This document shows, piece by piece, positions 31,781 through 40,239 of a stretch of DNA of 64,000 bases (position 1 is its first letter; every line of letters begins with the position of its first letter). Position numbers and translations under genes: made by a program. The DNA is taken from assembly GCF_000429025.1 (NCBI RefSeq), contig NZ_KE386835.1, positions 421,624 to 485,623 of the forward strand. The letters are read 5' to 3'. The stretch comes from Actinospineispora spinosispora DSM 44797 (GTDB taxonomy: Bacteria > Actinomycetota > Actinomycetes > Mycobacteriales > Pseudonocardiaceae). The notes under the pieces were generated by a model, which worked only from the letters and a program-made list of their open reading frames with translations, did no database searches and had not been told where the DNA came from.

Positions 31781-32883
31781 TCCGGCGGCTGCAGCCGGCG
31801 TACCGCCTCGTCGATCCGTTCGTCGGTGGCGGTCGCCGCCACCCTGACATGTTCCGCTCCGGCGGGGCCGTAGAACTCTCCAGGTGCCACCAGGACACCG
31901 TGCTCCGCGAGACGGCCCACGGTCAACCGACATTGCTCACCGGCGGTCGCCCACAGGTACAGCCCGGCCTCGGAGTGCTCGATCTTCAGCCCGAACCCGA
32001 CGAGCGCGGCACGCAGCCGCTCCCGGCGGGAGCGGTAGCGCTGCCACTGCCGGTGCACGTGGTCGTCGTCGGTCAACGCGGCGACCATCGCGGTCTGCAC
32101 CGGCCTCGGCACGATCATGCCGGCGTGCTTGCGCACCTCCAGCAGCTGTGCGACCAGCGCGGGGTCACCGGTGACGTACCCGGCGCGGTAACCCGCGAGG
32201 TTCGACGACTTGGACAGCGAATGCACCGCGAGCAGGCCCGTCGGGTCACCGCCGCTCACCGACTCGTGCAGCACCGACACGGCACCGTCACCGGGATCGG
32301 ACAGCGCCAGGTAGCACTCGTCGGACGCCACGATCGTGCCGCGCTCCCGCGCCCAGTCCACGACCTTGCGCAGGTGCTCGGCGGGCAGCACCCGGCCGGT
32401 CGGGTTGGACGGGGAGTTCAGCCAGAGCAACCGGACCGGTCCCGGACCCAGGGCGAACGTCGAATCGGCACGGATCACGTCCGCGCCGGCAAGGCGTGCG
32501 CCCACCTCATAGGTCGGGTAGGCCAGTTCGGGCACTCCGACCACGTCGCCGGGGCGCAGCCCCAGCAGGGTCGGCAGCCAGGCCACCATCTCCTTGGACC
32601 CGATGGTCGGCAACACCGCGTCCGGGTCGAGCCCGGACACCTCGTAGCGGCGGTGCATCGCATCGGTGACCGCCGACCGGAGCTCCGGGGTCCCCCAGGT
32701 GGCGGGGTATCCCGGAGCTTGCGCGGGCTGCGAGGCGGCTGCCGAGGTGATGACCGTCGGTACCTCGTCGACCGGGGTACCGACGGACAGATCCACGATG
32801 CCGCCCGGGTGGGCGGCGGCTCGAGCCTTTGCGTCGGTGAGCGAGTCCCAGGGGAAGTCCGGCAGTCGTCGGGCTTCCGTCAC
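31777..32883 (-). CDS. dapC: Succinyldiaminopimelate aminotransferase DapC
   Basis: A 368-residue fold-type I aminotransferase. PDFPWDSL near the start, GTPVDEVP, the PLP pocket NSPSNPTGRVLP, and SLSKSSNLAGYRAGYV with the Schiff-base Lys match the actinobacterial DapC type (TIGR03539). It converts N-succinyl-2-amino-6-ketopimelate to N-succinyl-diaminopimelate. The gene follows fdxA by seven bases, the same order as in mycobacteria (fdxC-Rv1178). The GTG at 32883 is the start consistent with that spacing. Confidence 0.93.
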   Translation of the reverse strand: MTEARRLPDFPWDSLTDAKARAAAHPGGIVDLSVGTPVDEVPTVITSAAASQPAQAPGYPATWGTPELRSAVTDAMHRRYEVSGLDPDAVLPTIGSKEMVAWLPTLLGLRPGDVVGVPELAYPTYEVGARLAGADVIRADSTFALGPGPVRLLWLNSPSNPTGRVLPAEHLRKVVDWARERGTIVASDECYLALSDPGDGAVSVLHESVSGGDPTGLLAVHSLSKSSNLAGYRAGYVTGDPALVAQLLEVRKHAGMIVPRPVQTAMVAALTDDDHVHRQWQRYRSRRERLRAALVGFGLKIEHSEAGLYLWATAGEQCRLTVGRLAEHGVLVAPGEFYGPAGAEHVRVAATATDERIDEAVRRLQPPE

Positions 32884-32890
32884 TCGTGGC

Positions 32891-33217
32891 TCACTCGTCG
32901 TGCTCCTGCGGGGGAAGCTCGGCGGCGGGCGAGACGTCGCGCTCGATCTTGCCGACCTTGGACGCGCCACCCGGCGAACCCAGCTCGGCGAAGAAGTCGA
33001 CGTTCGCCTTCGTGTAGTCCTTCCACTGGTCCGGCACGTCGTCCTCGTAGTAGATGGCCTCCACGGGACAGACCGGCTCGCAAGCTCCGCAGTCGACACA
33101 CTCGTCGGGGTGGATGTAGAGCATCCGCCCGCCCTCGTAGATGCAGTCGACCGGACACTCCTCGATGCACGCCTTGTCGAGGAGGTCGACACACGGCTCG
33201 GCGATCACATAGGTCAC
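32891..33217 (-). CDS. fdxA: Seven-iron ferredoxin FdxA
   Basis: A 108-residue 7Fe ferredoxin. The [3Fe-4S] and [4Fe-4S] ligands are visible: C9, C17 and C21 (with ECPVDC), and C40/C43/C46/C50 (CVDCGACEPVCP). The C-terminal extension WKDYTKANVDFFAELGSPGGASKVG is characteristic of FdxA. It supplies electrons to P450s and other oxidoreductases. It is first in an fdxA-dapC-MFS operon and diverges from the GNAT gene over 142 bases. Confidence 0.95.
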   Translation of the reverse strand: MTYVIAEPCVDLLDKACIEECPVDCIYEGGRMLYIHPDECVDCGACEPVCPVEAIYYEDDVPDQWKDYTKANVDFFAELGSPGGASKVGKIERDVSPAAELPPQEHDE

Positions 33218-33359
33218 GGCGTTTACTCCATGCGGTGGGGTTGCTGCGCACTCATCACAGTTCTACGCGTCAGTATGTCTGTTCATATCAGTCTTTGTGC
33301 ACTGAGGTGGTCCTCAATCACTGTGACTCAGACGATGTCGGTGAGGCAAGATCTGTCGG

Positions 33360-34391
33360 GTGGCCAGCGTGGACGAACTGATCGGGCGGCGGGTCGCACT
33401 GCGGCACCGGGTCGCCACGGACGACGGCCGACCGCTGTTCACCGACTCGGTCGGCGAGCTGACCGACGATGGGCCGGTCGCGGTGCTGGTGCACACGCGG
33501 CGCGGTGTGGTGCGGGTCGAGCGGAATGCGGTCGTTGCGGTCCGGGCGATTCCACCGGCGCGACCCCGACGCGCGTCGCTGGGTGCGATCGCGCGGCTGG
33601 AGTACCTGTGCGCCGACGCCTGGCCCGCGCCGCTGGTCCGCGAGTTGGGCGGGTGGCGGCTCCGGGCGGCCGGTGGGTTCACCGGTCGCGCGAATTCGGC
33701 GCTGGCCGTCGGTGATCCCGGTGTGCCGATCGCGGACGCGTTGTCCCAGGTCGTCGAGTTCGCGCATGCGCACGAACTGCGCCCGCTGGTGCAGGTGGCG
33801 ATCGACACCCCGTGGCAGCGCGCGATCACCGGCCATGGCTGGGTGCTGCACGCCGACCATCCGGCCGGCGCGAACGTCGCGGTGCTGGTCGCCCCGCTGG
33901 ATGAACTCCCGGACGGGTCCGTCGCGAGAATGACGCTGAGCATCGACGACGAGCCCGGTGACGGCTGGTGGGAGCTGTCCGGTGACCATCCGATCAGCGA
34001 GCCGCAGCGTCAGGTTCTACTCGCACCCGACGTCACGCACACCGGGTTCGGCACGGCGCGGACCAACGGCGAGGTGGTGGGCGCCGTCCGAGCCGTCGTG
34101 CTGGAGGACCACCTGTTCATCTCCCGGCTCGAGGTCGACGACCGGTACCGCCGGCGCGGCCTTGGCACGGCGCTGATGGCCGCTGCCGCGCACTGGTCCC
34201 GCCCCCGGGGCGGTGAGTGGTGCGTACTGCAGGTCTCCGAGCACAACGAGCCCGCGATCGCGCTCTACCGGCGGCTCGGCTTCACCGTCCACCACCGCTA
34301 CCAGTACCTACGCCCCCCCGACCTCGTGAGTGTTGAGTGTGGCTATGGCCACACTCAACACTCACGAGGGTTCAGACGCGTTCGAGGATGA
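33360..34391 (+). CDS. GNAT-family acetyltransferase, Rv0428c-like
   Basis: A 343-residue protein. The N-terminal 60 residues form an SH3-like module (DELIGRRVALRHRV), and the C-terminal GNAT domain has the acetyl-CoA loop VDDRYRRRGLGTALM and NEPAIALYRRLGF. The two-part build matches the actinobacterial Rv0428c group. The natural C-terminus appears to be near HHRYQYLRPP; the last 18 or so residues (LVSVECGYGHTQHSRGF) are encoded by the family A repeat at 34322, and the frame stops 20 bases inside the convergent Ddn-like gene. The start is GTG 33360 or 33369. Confidence 0.85.
   Translation: MASVDELIGRRVALRHRVATDDGRPLFTDSVGELTDDGPVAVLVHTRRGVVRVERNAVVAVRAIPPARPRRASLGAIARLEYLCADAWPAPLVRELGGWRLRAAGGFTGRANSALAVGDPGVPIADALSQVVEFAHAHELRPLVQVAIDTPWQRAITGHGWVLHADHPAGANVAVLVAPLDELPDGSVARMTLSIDDEPGDGWWELSGDHPISEPQRQVLLAPDVTHTGFGTARTNGEVVGAVRAVVLEDHLFISRLEVDDRYRRRGLGTALMAAAAHWSRPRGGEWCVLQVSEHNEPAIALYRRLGFTVHHRYQYLRPPDLVSVECGYGHTQHSRGFRRVRG
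34322..34369. repeat. Family A inverted repeat, copy 3
   Basis: CCTCGTGAGTGTTGAGTGTGGC pairs perfectly over 22 bp around a TATG loop. It lies inside the 3' end of the GNAT frame and three bases from the stop of the convergent Ddn-like gene, where it may serve as a bidirectional terminator. Confidence 0.88.
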
Positions 34392-34797
34392 CGACCGGGA
34401 TGTCGCGGTCGGTGTTGCCCTGGTACTCGCCGTAGGGCGGGTAGACCTCGATCATGTTGCGCCACAGGGTGGGCTTCTCCTCCGGGCGCGCGGTACGTGC
34501 GGTCACGGTGAACTTCTCCGCCCAGACCTGCAGCTGCGCCTCGGGGTTGGCCAGCAGGTTGCGGTACCAGTTCGGGTGCTCCGGCGCGCCGCCGTGCGAG
34601 GCGACCAGGAGGTAGCGGTCACCGTCGGTGCCGTAGATCAGCGCGGTGCGGCGCTGGGCGCCGGTGTTGCGACCCGTGGTGGTGAGCAACAGCGTGGGGT
34701 AACCGCGCCAGTCGTGGCCCTCGGCGCCGTCTGACTCGACGTACCGCTTGATGTGCTCGCCGACCCAGTCGACCGGGCTGTCCGTCTGTGTAGTCAC
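34372..34797 (-). CDS. Ddn-like F420-dependent nitroreductase family protein
   Basis: A 141-residue split-barrel protein. LLLTTTGRNTGAQRRTALIYGTDGDRYLLVASHGGAPEHPNWYRNLLANPEAQLQV is the family core, with the Lys/Arg-rich F420 phosphate-binding region and the PxWYxNL motif of deazaflavin-dependent oxidoreductases. The substrate is unknown; relatives reduce quinones or nitroimidazoles. Its 3' end overlaps the GNAT frame by 20 bases. It follows the small membrane gene by ten bases on the same strand. Confidence 0.9.
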   Translation of the reverse strand: MTTQTDSPVDWVGEHIKRYVESDGAEGHDWRGYPTLLLTTTGRNTGAQRRTALIYGTDGDRYLLVASHGGAPEHPNWYRNLLANPEAQLQVWAEKFTVTARTARPEEKPTLWRNMIEVYPPYGEYQGNTDRDIPVVILERV

Positions 34798-34807
34798 GCT
34801 CCGCAGG

Positions 34808-35209
34808 CTAGCCCTGCTTCTCCTTGATTACTCGACCCAGCACGTAGGCGCCAGGCACCAAACCGGCGATGACCAGCAACAATGCTGGCCAGGTGCCGGG
34901 AAGCATCACATCTCCGCCCGGCCCGAGGAGACCTAGGACACAGATGGTGACCGCCCAGGCGAGGATCGGCCCGCTCGCGCCGAGGGTGCCCTCGGACAGC
35001 TCACCGGCCCTGCGGATGAGCCACGGGGTGGTGACCAGCGCGACCAGCGCGCTGATCGGAACCGGGTATGCACCGATCATGAACGTGACGAAGACCAGCT
35101 CCAGGATGGCCAGCAGCACCGCGTCGACGACGAGCAGGCCCAGGATCATCAGGTCGTTGATCCGCTCGTCCGGCGGCGCCCAGTCGTCCAGGGTGTCGTG
35201 GGCGTTCAT
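34808..35209 (-). CDS. Conserved membrane protein downstream of mshB
   Basis: A 133-residue protein with four predicted membrane helices (ILGLLVVDAVLLAILELVF, YPVPISALVALVTTPWLI, ILAWAVTICVLGLL, WPALLLVIAGLVPGAYVLG) and an acidic N-terminus (HDTLDDWAPPDERI). The ATG overlaps the mshB stop (ATGA), showing translational coupling. A membrane gene in this position beside mshB is also seen in mycobacteria (Rv1171). Function is unknown; a link to mycothiol is only positional. Confidence 0.85.
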   Translation of the reverse strand: MNAHDTLDDWAPPDERINDLMILGLLVVDAVLLAILELVFVTFMIGAYPVPISALVALVTTPWLIRRAGELSEGTLGASGPILAWAVTICVLGLLGPGGDVMLPGTWPALLLVIAGLVPGAYVLGRVIKEKQG

Positions 35210-36117
35210 CGCACCTCGATTCCGTCGAAGAGGTCGGTCTCACCGGTCACCGGCCGGGGCGAACCGTCCGTGTCGACGAGCGTGAAACATTCGTTCCGGA
35301 GCAGCGGCTGGGCGATCTCGTTCGTCAACGCCCACGCCAGCCGGGTACCGGACTGCCACACGGTCAGCTGGGTGGCGTGCGCGCGCAGCGCCGCGACCTT
35401 CGCCGGCAGCCACGGTTCGACGTCCAGTCTGGTGCTGATCGTCTGGTCCGGCACGCTGGGCAGCTCACCGGCCTTCGCCAGCCGCCACGGCAGACCCTCC
35501 TGCTCGGCGCCGACCAGCTCGTCGAGCCCGCGTTGGATGTCGGAGTGCGGGGTGACCGTCCAGTAGATCTTGCGCACACTGCTCGTCGCGGCCGAGGCGG
35601 CCATGGTGATCTCGTGTGCCCGCACGTGATCAGGATGCCCGTATCCGCCGCCCGGGTCGTAGCCGACCACGACCTGCGGTTGCACCTCGTCCATGATCCG
35701 CGCCAGCGCGGCGATCTGCGCATCGCGGGCCTCGGCGGAGGACAGTGCCCTCGGGTGCAGCAACTCGGGCGGCGGCGCGGCGGCGTGCACACCGTCGGCG
35801 ACCACCATGCCGCTGTCGCGCCACTGTCCGATACCGCCGAGGAGACGCTGGTCCGACAGTCCGAGCGCGGCGGCAGCGGCTCTGAGCTCACCGATCCGGT
35901 AGCCGCCGAGCTGGTCGGCCTGCTCCGCGACCAGCCCCTCCAGCTCCGGCACCATCACCTCGCCCTGCTCGCCGAGGGTGCAGGTCACGAGCGTGACGTG
36001 GGTGTCAGGGTCGGCGCAGTAGCGCGCGATCGTGCCGCCGGTCGTGATCGACTCGTCGTCCGGATGGGAATGCACCAACAACAACCGACGCCGAGCGCGG
36101 GGAATCCGATCAGACAC
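35206..36117 (-). CDS. mshB: GlcNAc-Ins deacetylase MshB (mycothiol synthesis)
   Basis: A 303-residue zinc deacetylase of the LmbE family. VHSHPDDES (15-23) provides the His and Asp zinc ligands and the catalytic Asp; GGGYGHPDHVRAHEI supplies the third zinc His. SRPVTGETDLFDG at the C-terminus is typical for MshB. It removes acetyl from GlcNAc-inositol, the second step of mycothiol synthesis. Downstream is a coupled membrane gene. The mycothiol-dependent Mrx1 is also in the window. Confidence 0.93.
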   Translation of the reverse strand: MSDRIPRARRRLLLVHSHPDDESITTGGTIARYCADPDTHVTLVTCTLGEQGEVMVPELEGLVAEQADQLGGYRIGELRAAAAALGLSDQRLLGGIGQWRDSGMVVADGVHAAAPPPELLHPRALSSAEARDAQIAALARIMDEVQPQVVVGYDPGGGYGHPDHVRAHEITMAASAATSSVRKIYWTVTPHSDIQRGLDELVGAEQEGLPWRLAKAGELPSVPDQTISTRLDVEPWLPAKVAALRAHATQLTVWQSGTRLAWALTNEIAQPLLRNECFTLVDTDGSPRPVTGETDLFDGIEVR

Positions 36118-36148
36118 CGGCGAAGCCTACGTGCAGCGGCACCGGCGA

Positions 36149-36220
36149 CACTTCGCAGACTCTGATGCTGCGTCGCAGACACTGCAGCATCTGCGACACG
36201 ACATGAAGGTTTGCGACGTG
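36149..36220. repeat. Family B nested inverted repeat, copy 5
   Basis: Outer CACTTCGCAGA/TTTGCGACGTG pair over 9 of 11 and inner GTCGCAGA/TCTGCGAC over 8. It lies between the mshB start and the end of the OppF gene on the same strand, and is the most decayed copy. Confidence 0.7.
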
Positions 36221-36246
36221 ATGGCAGCGAGGTTGATGGGGCTGGA

Positions 36247-37260
36247 TCAAGCTGATCGCCGGGTTGCCTGGGCCAGGGGTTCGGGGAAGTGGCAGGCCGT
36301 CTGGTGGCCTTCGGCGTCCTGTTCCAGCGGGGGCTCCACCTCGGCGCAGAGGTCCTGGGCCTTCCAGCAGCGGGTGCGGAAGCGACAGCCGGACGGCGGG
36401 TTCACCGGGCTGGGCACGTCGCCGGTCAGCACGATCCGTTTGCGCGAGCGTTCCGCCACCGGGTCCGGCAGCGGCGCCGCGGACAGCAGCGCCTGCGTGT
36501 AGGGATGGCGCGCGCCGCCGTAGATCTGCTCGCGGGTGCCGGTCTCGACGATCTTGCCGAGGTACATGACTGCGACCTTGTCCGAGATGTGCCGAACCAC
36601 GGACAGGTTGTGCGCGATGAACAGGTACGCCACGCCGAGCCGTTCGCGCAGCTCGGCCAGCAGGTTCACCACACCGGCCTGCACCGAGACGTCCAGCGCG
36701 GACACCGGCTCGTCCAGGATCACCACCCGGGGCCGCAGCGCGAGCGCCCTGGCGATGCCGATGCGCTGGCGTTGGCCGCCGGAGAACTCGTGCGGGTAGC
36801 GGTTGCGGTGCTCCGGGTTGAGCCCGACGGTCTGCAGCAGCTCGTCGACCTTGTACTGGACGTCCTCGGCCTGGCCGTGGATCTCGAACGGCTCCGAGAC
36901 GATCCGGTTGACCGTCCAGCGCGGGTTGAGCGAGGCGTACGGGTCCTGGAAGACGATCTGGATGTCCTTGCGCAGCGCGCGCATCCGGGCCGGTGACGCG
37001 GTCGTGAGCTCCTCACCGCCGAACACGACCGAGCCCGCCGTCGGTTCGTGCAGCCGCAGGATGCAGCGCCCGACCGTCGACTTGCCGCAGCCCGACTCGC
37101 CGACCAGCCCGACCGTCTCACCGGACCGGATGTCCAGCGACACCCCGGCGACCGCGCGGACCTGGCCCACGGTGCGCGGGATGATCCCGCCACCTCGGAC
37201 CGGGAAGTCCTTGACCAGGTCGCGGATGGCCAGCAAGGGTTTGGTGCTCGAGCCGTTCAT
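36247..37260 (-). CDS. Oligopeptide ABC transporter ATP-binding protein (OppF-type), system 1
   Basis: A 337-residue ABC ATPase. Walker A GESGCGKST, signature FSGGQRQRIGIARAL and Walker B VVILDEPVSALDVS are intact. The C-terminal oligo/dipeptide extension with a CxxxxxRCWKAQDLC cluster is typical of OppF/DppF. The ATG overlaps the OppD stop (ATGA) and is preceded by GGGGGAGGAA. It is the last gene of the five-gene minus-strand operon 36247-42039. Confidence 0.93.
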   Translation of the reverse strand: MNGSSTKPLLAIRDLVKDFPVRGGGIIPRTVGQVRAVAGVSLDIRSGETVGLVGESGCGKSTVGRCILRLHEPTAGSVVFGGEELTTASPARMRALRKDIQIVFQDPYASLNPRWTVNRIVSEPFEIHGQAEDVQYKVDELLQTVGLNPEHRNRYPHEFSGGQRQRIGIARALALRPRVVILDEPVSALDVSVQAGVVNLLAELRERLGVAYLFIAHNLSVVRHISDKVAVMYLGKIVETGTREQIYGGARHPYTQALLSAAPLPDPVAERSRKRIVLTGDVPSPVNPPSGCRFRTRCWKAQDLCAEVEPPLEQDAEGHQTACHFPEPLAQATRRSA

Positions 37261-38315
37261 TGTTCCTCCCCCGGTGCCACCAGGTCAGCGGCCGGAGCTT
37301 CGCCCAGCCCGATCTCGGCTTGGTCGAACAGCTCGCGTGCGGTCCGGTCGCCGCTCAGCTCGTTCCACCGGTAACAACGCGACCAGTGGTCGGTCCCGAC
37401 GTCGAACAGCTGCGGCTCCGACTCCAGACAGCCCGCGTGCACGAGCGGACAGCGCGGGCCGAACGAACACCCCGGCGGCAGGTGCAGCGGCGAGGGCGGC
37501 GCGCCGTGGATCGGGGTGAGCCGCTTGCCGACCTGGTCCGGGTTGGGCACCGAGCCGAGCAGACCGACCGTGTACGGCATGCGGGGATGCGCGAACAGCT
37601 CGTCGACCGACGCCGTCTCCACGACCGTGCCGCCGTACATGACCTGCACCCGGTTCGCGGTCCCGGCGACCACACCGAGGTCGTGGGTGATCAGCATGAT
37701 CGACGCGCCGCTGCCGGTGGACAGCCGCAGCAGGGTGTCCAGGATCTGTGCCTGCACGGTCACGTCCAGCGCCGTGGTCGGCTCATCGGCGATGATCAGC
37801 TCGGGTTCGTTGATGAGCGCCATCGCGATCATCGCGCGCTGCCGCATGCCGCCGGAGAACTCGTGCGGGTACTGCTTCGCCCGCCGGTCCGGCTGCGGGA
37901 TACCGACCTGGTCCAGCGCCTCGACCGCCTTCGCGCGGGCCACCTTGCCGGACACCTTGTGGTGCGCCCGGTACGCCTCTGCCAGCTGCCAGCCCACCTG
38001 CAGGACCGGGTTCAGCGAGGTCATCGGGTCCTGGAAGATCATCGCCACCCGGTTGCCGCGCAGTGTCCGCAGCTCCTTCGCCGAGCGTCCGACCATCTCC
38101 TGCCCGCCGAGCCGGATCGAGCCGTGCACGGTCGCGGTACGCGGCAGCAGCCCCATGATGGCGCTCGCGGACACCGACTTGCCGCAACCGGACTCCCCCA
38201 CGATCCCGAGCACCTCGCCGGATTCCAGCGAGAACGACACGTTCCGCACGGCGTGCACGACACCGTCGTCGGTGCCGAAGTCCACCGACAGGTCCTCGAC
38301 CTCCAGCAGGCTCAT
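37257..38315 (-). CDS. Oligopeptide ABC transporter ATP-binding protein (OppD-type), system 1
   Basis: A 352-residue ABC ATPase with GESGCGKSVSA (Walker A), FSGGMRQRAMIAMAL (signature) and LIIADEPTTALDVT (Walker B), followed by the OppD C-terminal extension (PPGCSFGPRCPLVHAGC), which in relatives binds a [4Fe-4S] cluster. It pairs with the OppF-type gene to form the hetero-ATPase. The ATG overlaps the permease stop by ATGA, indicating coupled translation. Confidence 0.93.
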   Translation of the reverse strand: MSLLEVEDLSVDFGTDDGVVHAVRNVSFSLESGEVLGIVGESGCGKSVSASAIMGLLPRTATVHGSIRLGGQEMVGRSAKELRTLRGNRVAMIFQDPMTSLNPVLQVGWQLAEAYRAHHKVSGKVARAKAVEALDQVGIPQPDRRAKQYPHEFSGGMRQRAMIAMALINEPELIIADEPTTALDVTVQAQILDTLLRLSTGSGASIMLITHDLGVVAGTANRVQVMYGGTVVETASVDELFAHPRMPYTVGLLGSVPNPDQVGKRLTPIHGAPPSPLHLPPGCSFGPRCPLVHAGCLESEPQLFDVGTDHWSRCYRWNELSGDRTARELFDQAEIGLGEAPAADLVAPGEEQ

Positions 38316-39244
38316 GCGCGGACCCTCCGCTGACGGGGGTCGAACGCGTCGCGCAGACCGTCACCCATGAAGTTCACCGACAACGAGATCAGCACGATGA
38401 ACACGAACGGGAACCAGAACAGCCAGGGCAGCGTGGCCAGCTCGTTCTTGTTCTCGTTGATCAGCAGCCCGAGCGAGGCGTCCGGGCGCTGCACGCCGAG
38501 CCCGATGAACGACAGCGCCGACTCCAGCAGCACCGCCTGCGCCACGGTGACCGTCGCGTTCACGATGATGACGTCCACGGTGTTCGGCAGGATGTGCTTG
38601 AACACGATCCGGTTGGTCGACGCCCCGAGCGCCCGCGCCGCCTCGACGAACTCCTTCTCCCGCAGCGAGAGCACCATGCCTCGCATGGTCCGCGCGATCG
38701 GGAACCACGAGGTGAACAGCGCCAGCACCAGCGCCACGGTGAGCCAGTTGCTCTGGTTCTGCGCGGACGGTGCCACGCTGAACGACTGCCTGGCCAGCAC
38801 CGCGGTCACGACGAGTGACGGGATGCACAGCATCAGGTCGATCAGCCGGCTGATCGCGGTGTCCGTCCAGCCCTTCAGATAGCCGGCGAGCGCGCCGAGC
38901 ACCACGCCGAGCAGCGTCGAGATGGCCGCGACGGTCAGCGCGATCTGCAGTGACAGCCGCGTCCCCGAGATGACGGCGGCGAGCATGTCGCGGCCGATCC
39001 GGTCGGAGCCGAACGGGTGCGCCCCACCGGGAAGCGCCTTGGCATCCGGGCCCGGCGACAGGCCGACCGTCCAGATCAACGGTCCGACGAAGGCGAACAA
39101 CAACAGCAGGGCGAACAGGGCCATGCCGAGCACGGCGGCCTTGTGCCGCAGGAACCGGCGCAGCACGGTCTTGGCCTGGGAGCGTGCCTGGCTGTCGGCG
39201 AACCCGGTGGCGTCCGCGCCGGCCGACGGGATGAGGTCAACCAA
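38312..39244 (-). CDS. Oligopeptide ABC transporter permease (OppC-type), system 1
   Basis: A 310-residue permease with six helices and an N-terminal cytoplasmic stretch (QAKTVLRRFLRHKAAVLGM) typical of OppC. HPFGSDRIGRDMLAAVISGTR and EAARALGASTNRIVFKHILPN (EAA loop) identify the family. The likely start is TTG 39244, with GAGGA six bases upstream; no ATG or GTG is well placed. Confidence 0.9.
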   Translation of the reverse strand: MVDLIPSAGADATGFADSQARSQAKTVLRRFLRHKAAVLGMALFALLLLFAFVGPLIWTVGLSPGPDAKALPGGAHPFGSDRIGRDMLAAVISGTRLSLQIALTVAAISTLLGVVLGALAGYLKGWTDTAISRLIDLMLCIPSLVVTAVLARQSFSVAPSAQNQSNWLTVALVLALFTSWFPIARTMRGMVLSLREKEFVEAARALGASTNRIVFKHILPNTVDVIIVNATVTVAQAVLLESALSFIGLGVQRPDASLGLLINENKNELATLPWLFWFPFVFIVLISLSVNFMGDGLRDAFDPRQRRVRA

Positions 39245-40235
39245 GGCGAATCCTCGGGTCGAGGTAGGCGTACACCAGGTCGGCGATCAGGTTGAACGCG
39301 ATGATCACGATGGCGGTGGCCATCATCCAGCCCTGAACCATCCAGGGTTCCCTCTTGGTGATCGAGTCCACGATGAGCGCCCCCATACCGCGCCAGCCGA
39401 ACACCGTCTCGGTGATCACCGCGCCGCCGATCAGCACGCCGAGGTCCAGCGCGAACACGGTGATCACCGGGATCAGCGCGTTGCGCAGCGCGTGCCGGAC
39501 GACCACCCGCGCCGAACCGAGCCCCTTCGCCCGCGCGGTCCGCACGTAGTCGGCGTTCAGCGTGTCCAGCATCGACGCTCGTTGGAACCGGCTGAACAGC
39601 GCGAACTGGATCGCGATCAACGACAGCACCGGCAGGATGTAGGCACCGGTGTACTGGTAGACGAGCTTGCCGAACCCACCGCTGAACCCGCCCGGTGGCG
39701 GCCCGGCGGTGACGATCCAGCGCCCCAGCCCGAGGTTCTCCAGCCAGTTGTTCAGCTCGATCCCACCGAACTTCAGCATCACCGCGACGCAGAACAGCGG
39801 CATGGAGAACATCAGGAACGCCGCACCCGTGGCCGCGTAGTCGAACAGCGAGTACTGCTTGACCGCGCCCAGCGCCCCGATCGCCATGCCGATCAACAGG
39901 GCGAGCACTTCCGCGACGATCACCAGCTTCAACGTCACCCACAGCGCGCGCCCGATCTCGGTACGCACGTCGACGACGCCGTTGCCGGGGATGATCGTGG
40001 TGCCCCAGTCCCCGGTGACGAAGCCACCGGCCCAGTCGATGTAGCGCTCCGGGAGCGAGCGGTCCCAGCCGATCCGGTGGTACTCGGCGGCGACCTGGTC
40101 CGGTGTCCGAGGCTGGAGGGTCTTCCATTCCTCCAGCGGGTCGCCCATCTGCGTGGTCAGCCCGAACGTCAGCACCGACGCCACGATGAGCAGCGGGATC
40201 GCGATCAGTACCCGCCGGATGGTGTAGTGCAGCAT
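39237..40235 (-). CDS. Oligopeptide ABC transporter permease (OppB-type), system 1
   Basis: A 332-residue permease. YTIRRVLIAIPLLIVASVLTFGL opens the protein, and DYVRTARAKGLGSARVVVRHALRNALIPVITVFA is the EAA loop that contacts the ATPases. Six helices are visible. It starts four bases after the stop of the binding-protein gene and overlaps the OppC start by eight bases. Confidence 0.92.
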   Translation of the reverse strand: MLHYTIRRVLIAIPLLIVASVLTFGLTTQMGDPLEEWKTLQPRTPDQVAAEYHRIGWDRSLPERYIDWAGGFVTGDWGTTIIPGNGVVDVRTEIGRALWVTLKLVIVAEVLALLIGMAIGALGAVKQYSLFDYAATGAAFLMFSMPLFCVAVMLKFGGIELNNWLENLGLGRWIVTAGPPPGGFSGGFGKLVYQYTGAYILPVLSLIAIQFALFSRFQRASMLDTLNADYVRTARAKGLGSARVVVRHALRNALIPVITVFALDLGVLIGGAVITETVFGWRGMGALIVDSITKREPWMVQGWMMATAIVIIAFNLIADLVYAYLDPRIRLG

Positions 40236-40239
40236 CGGG

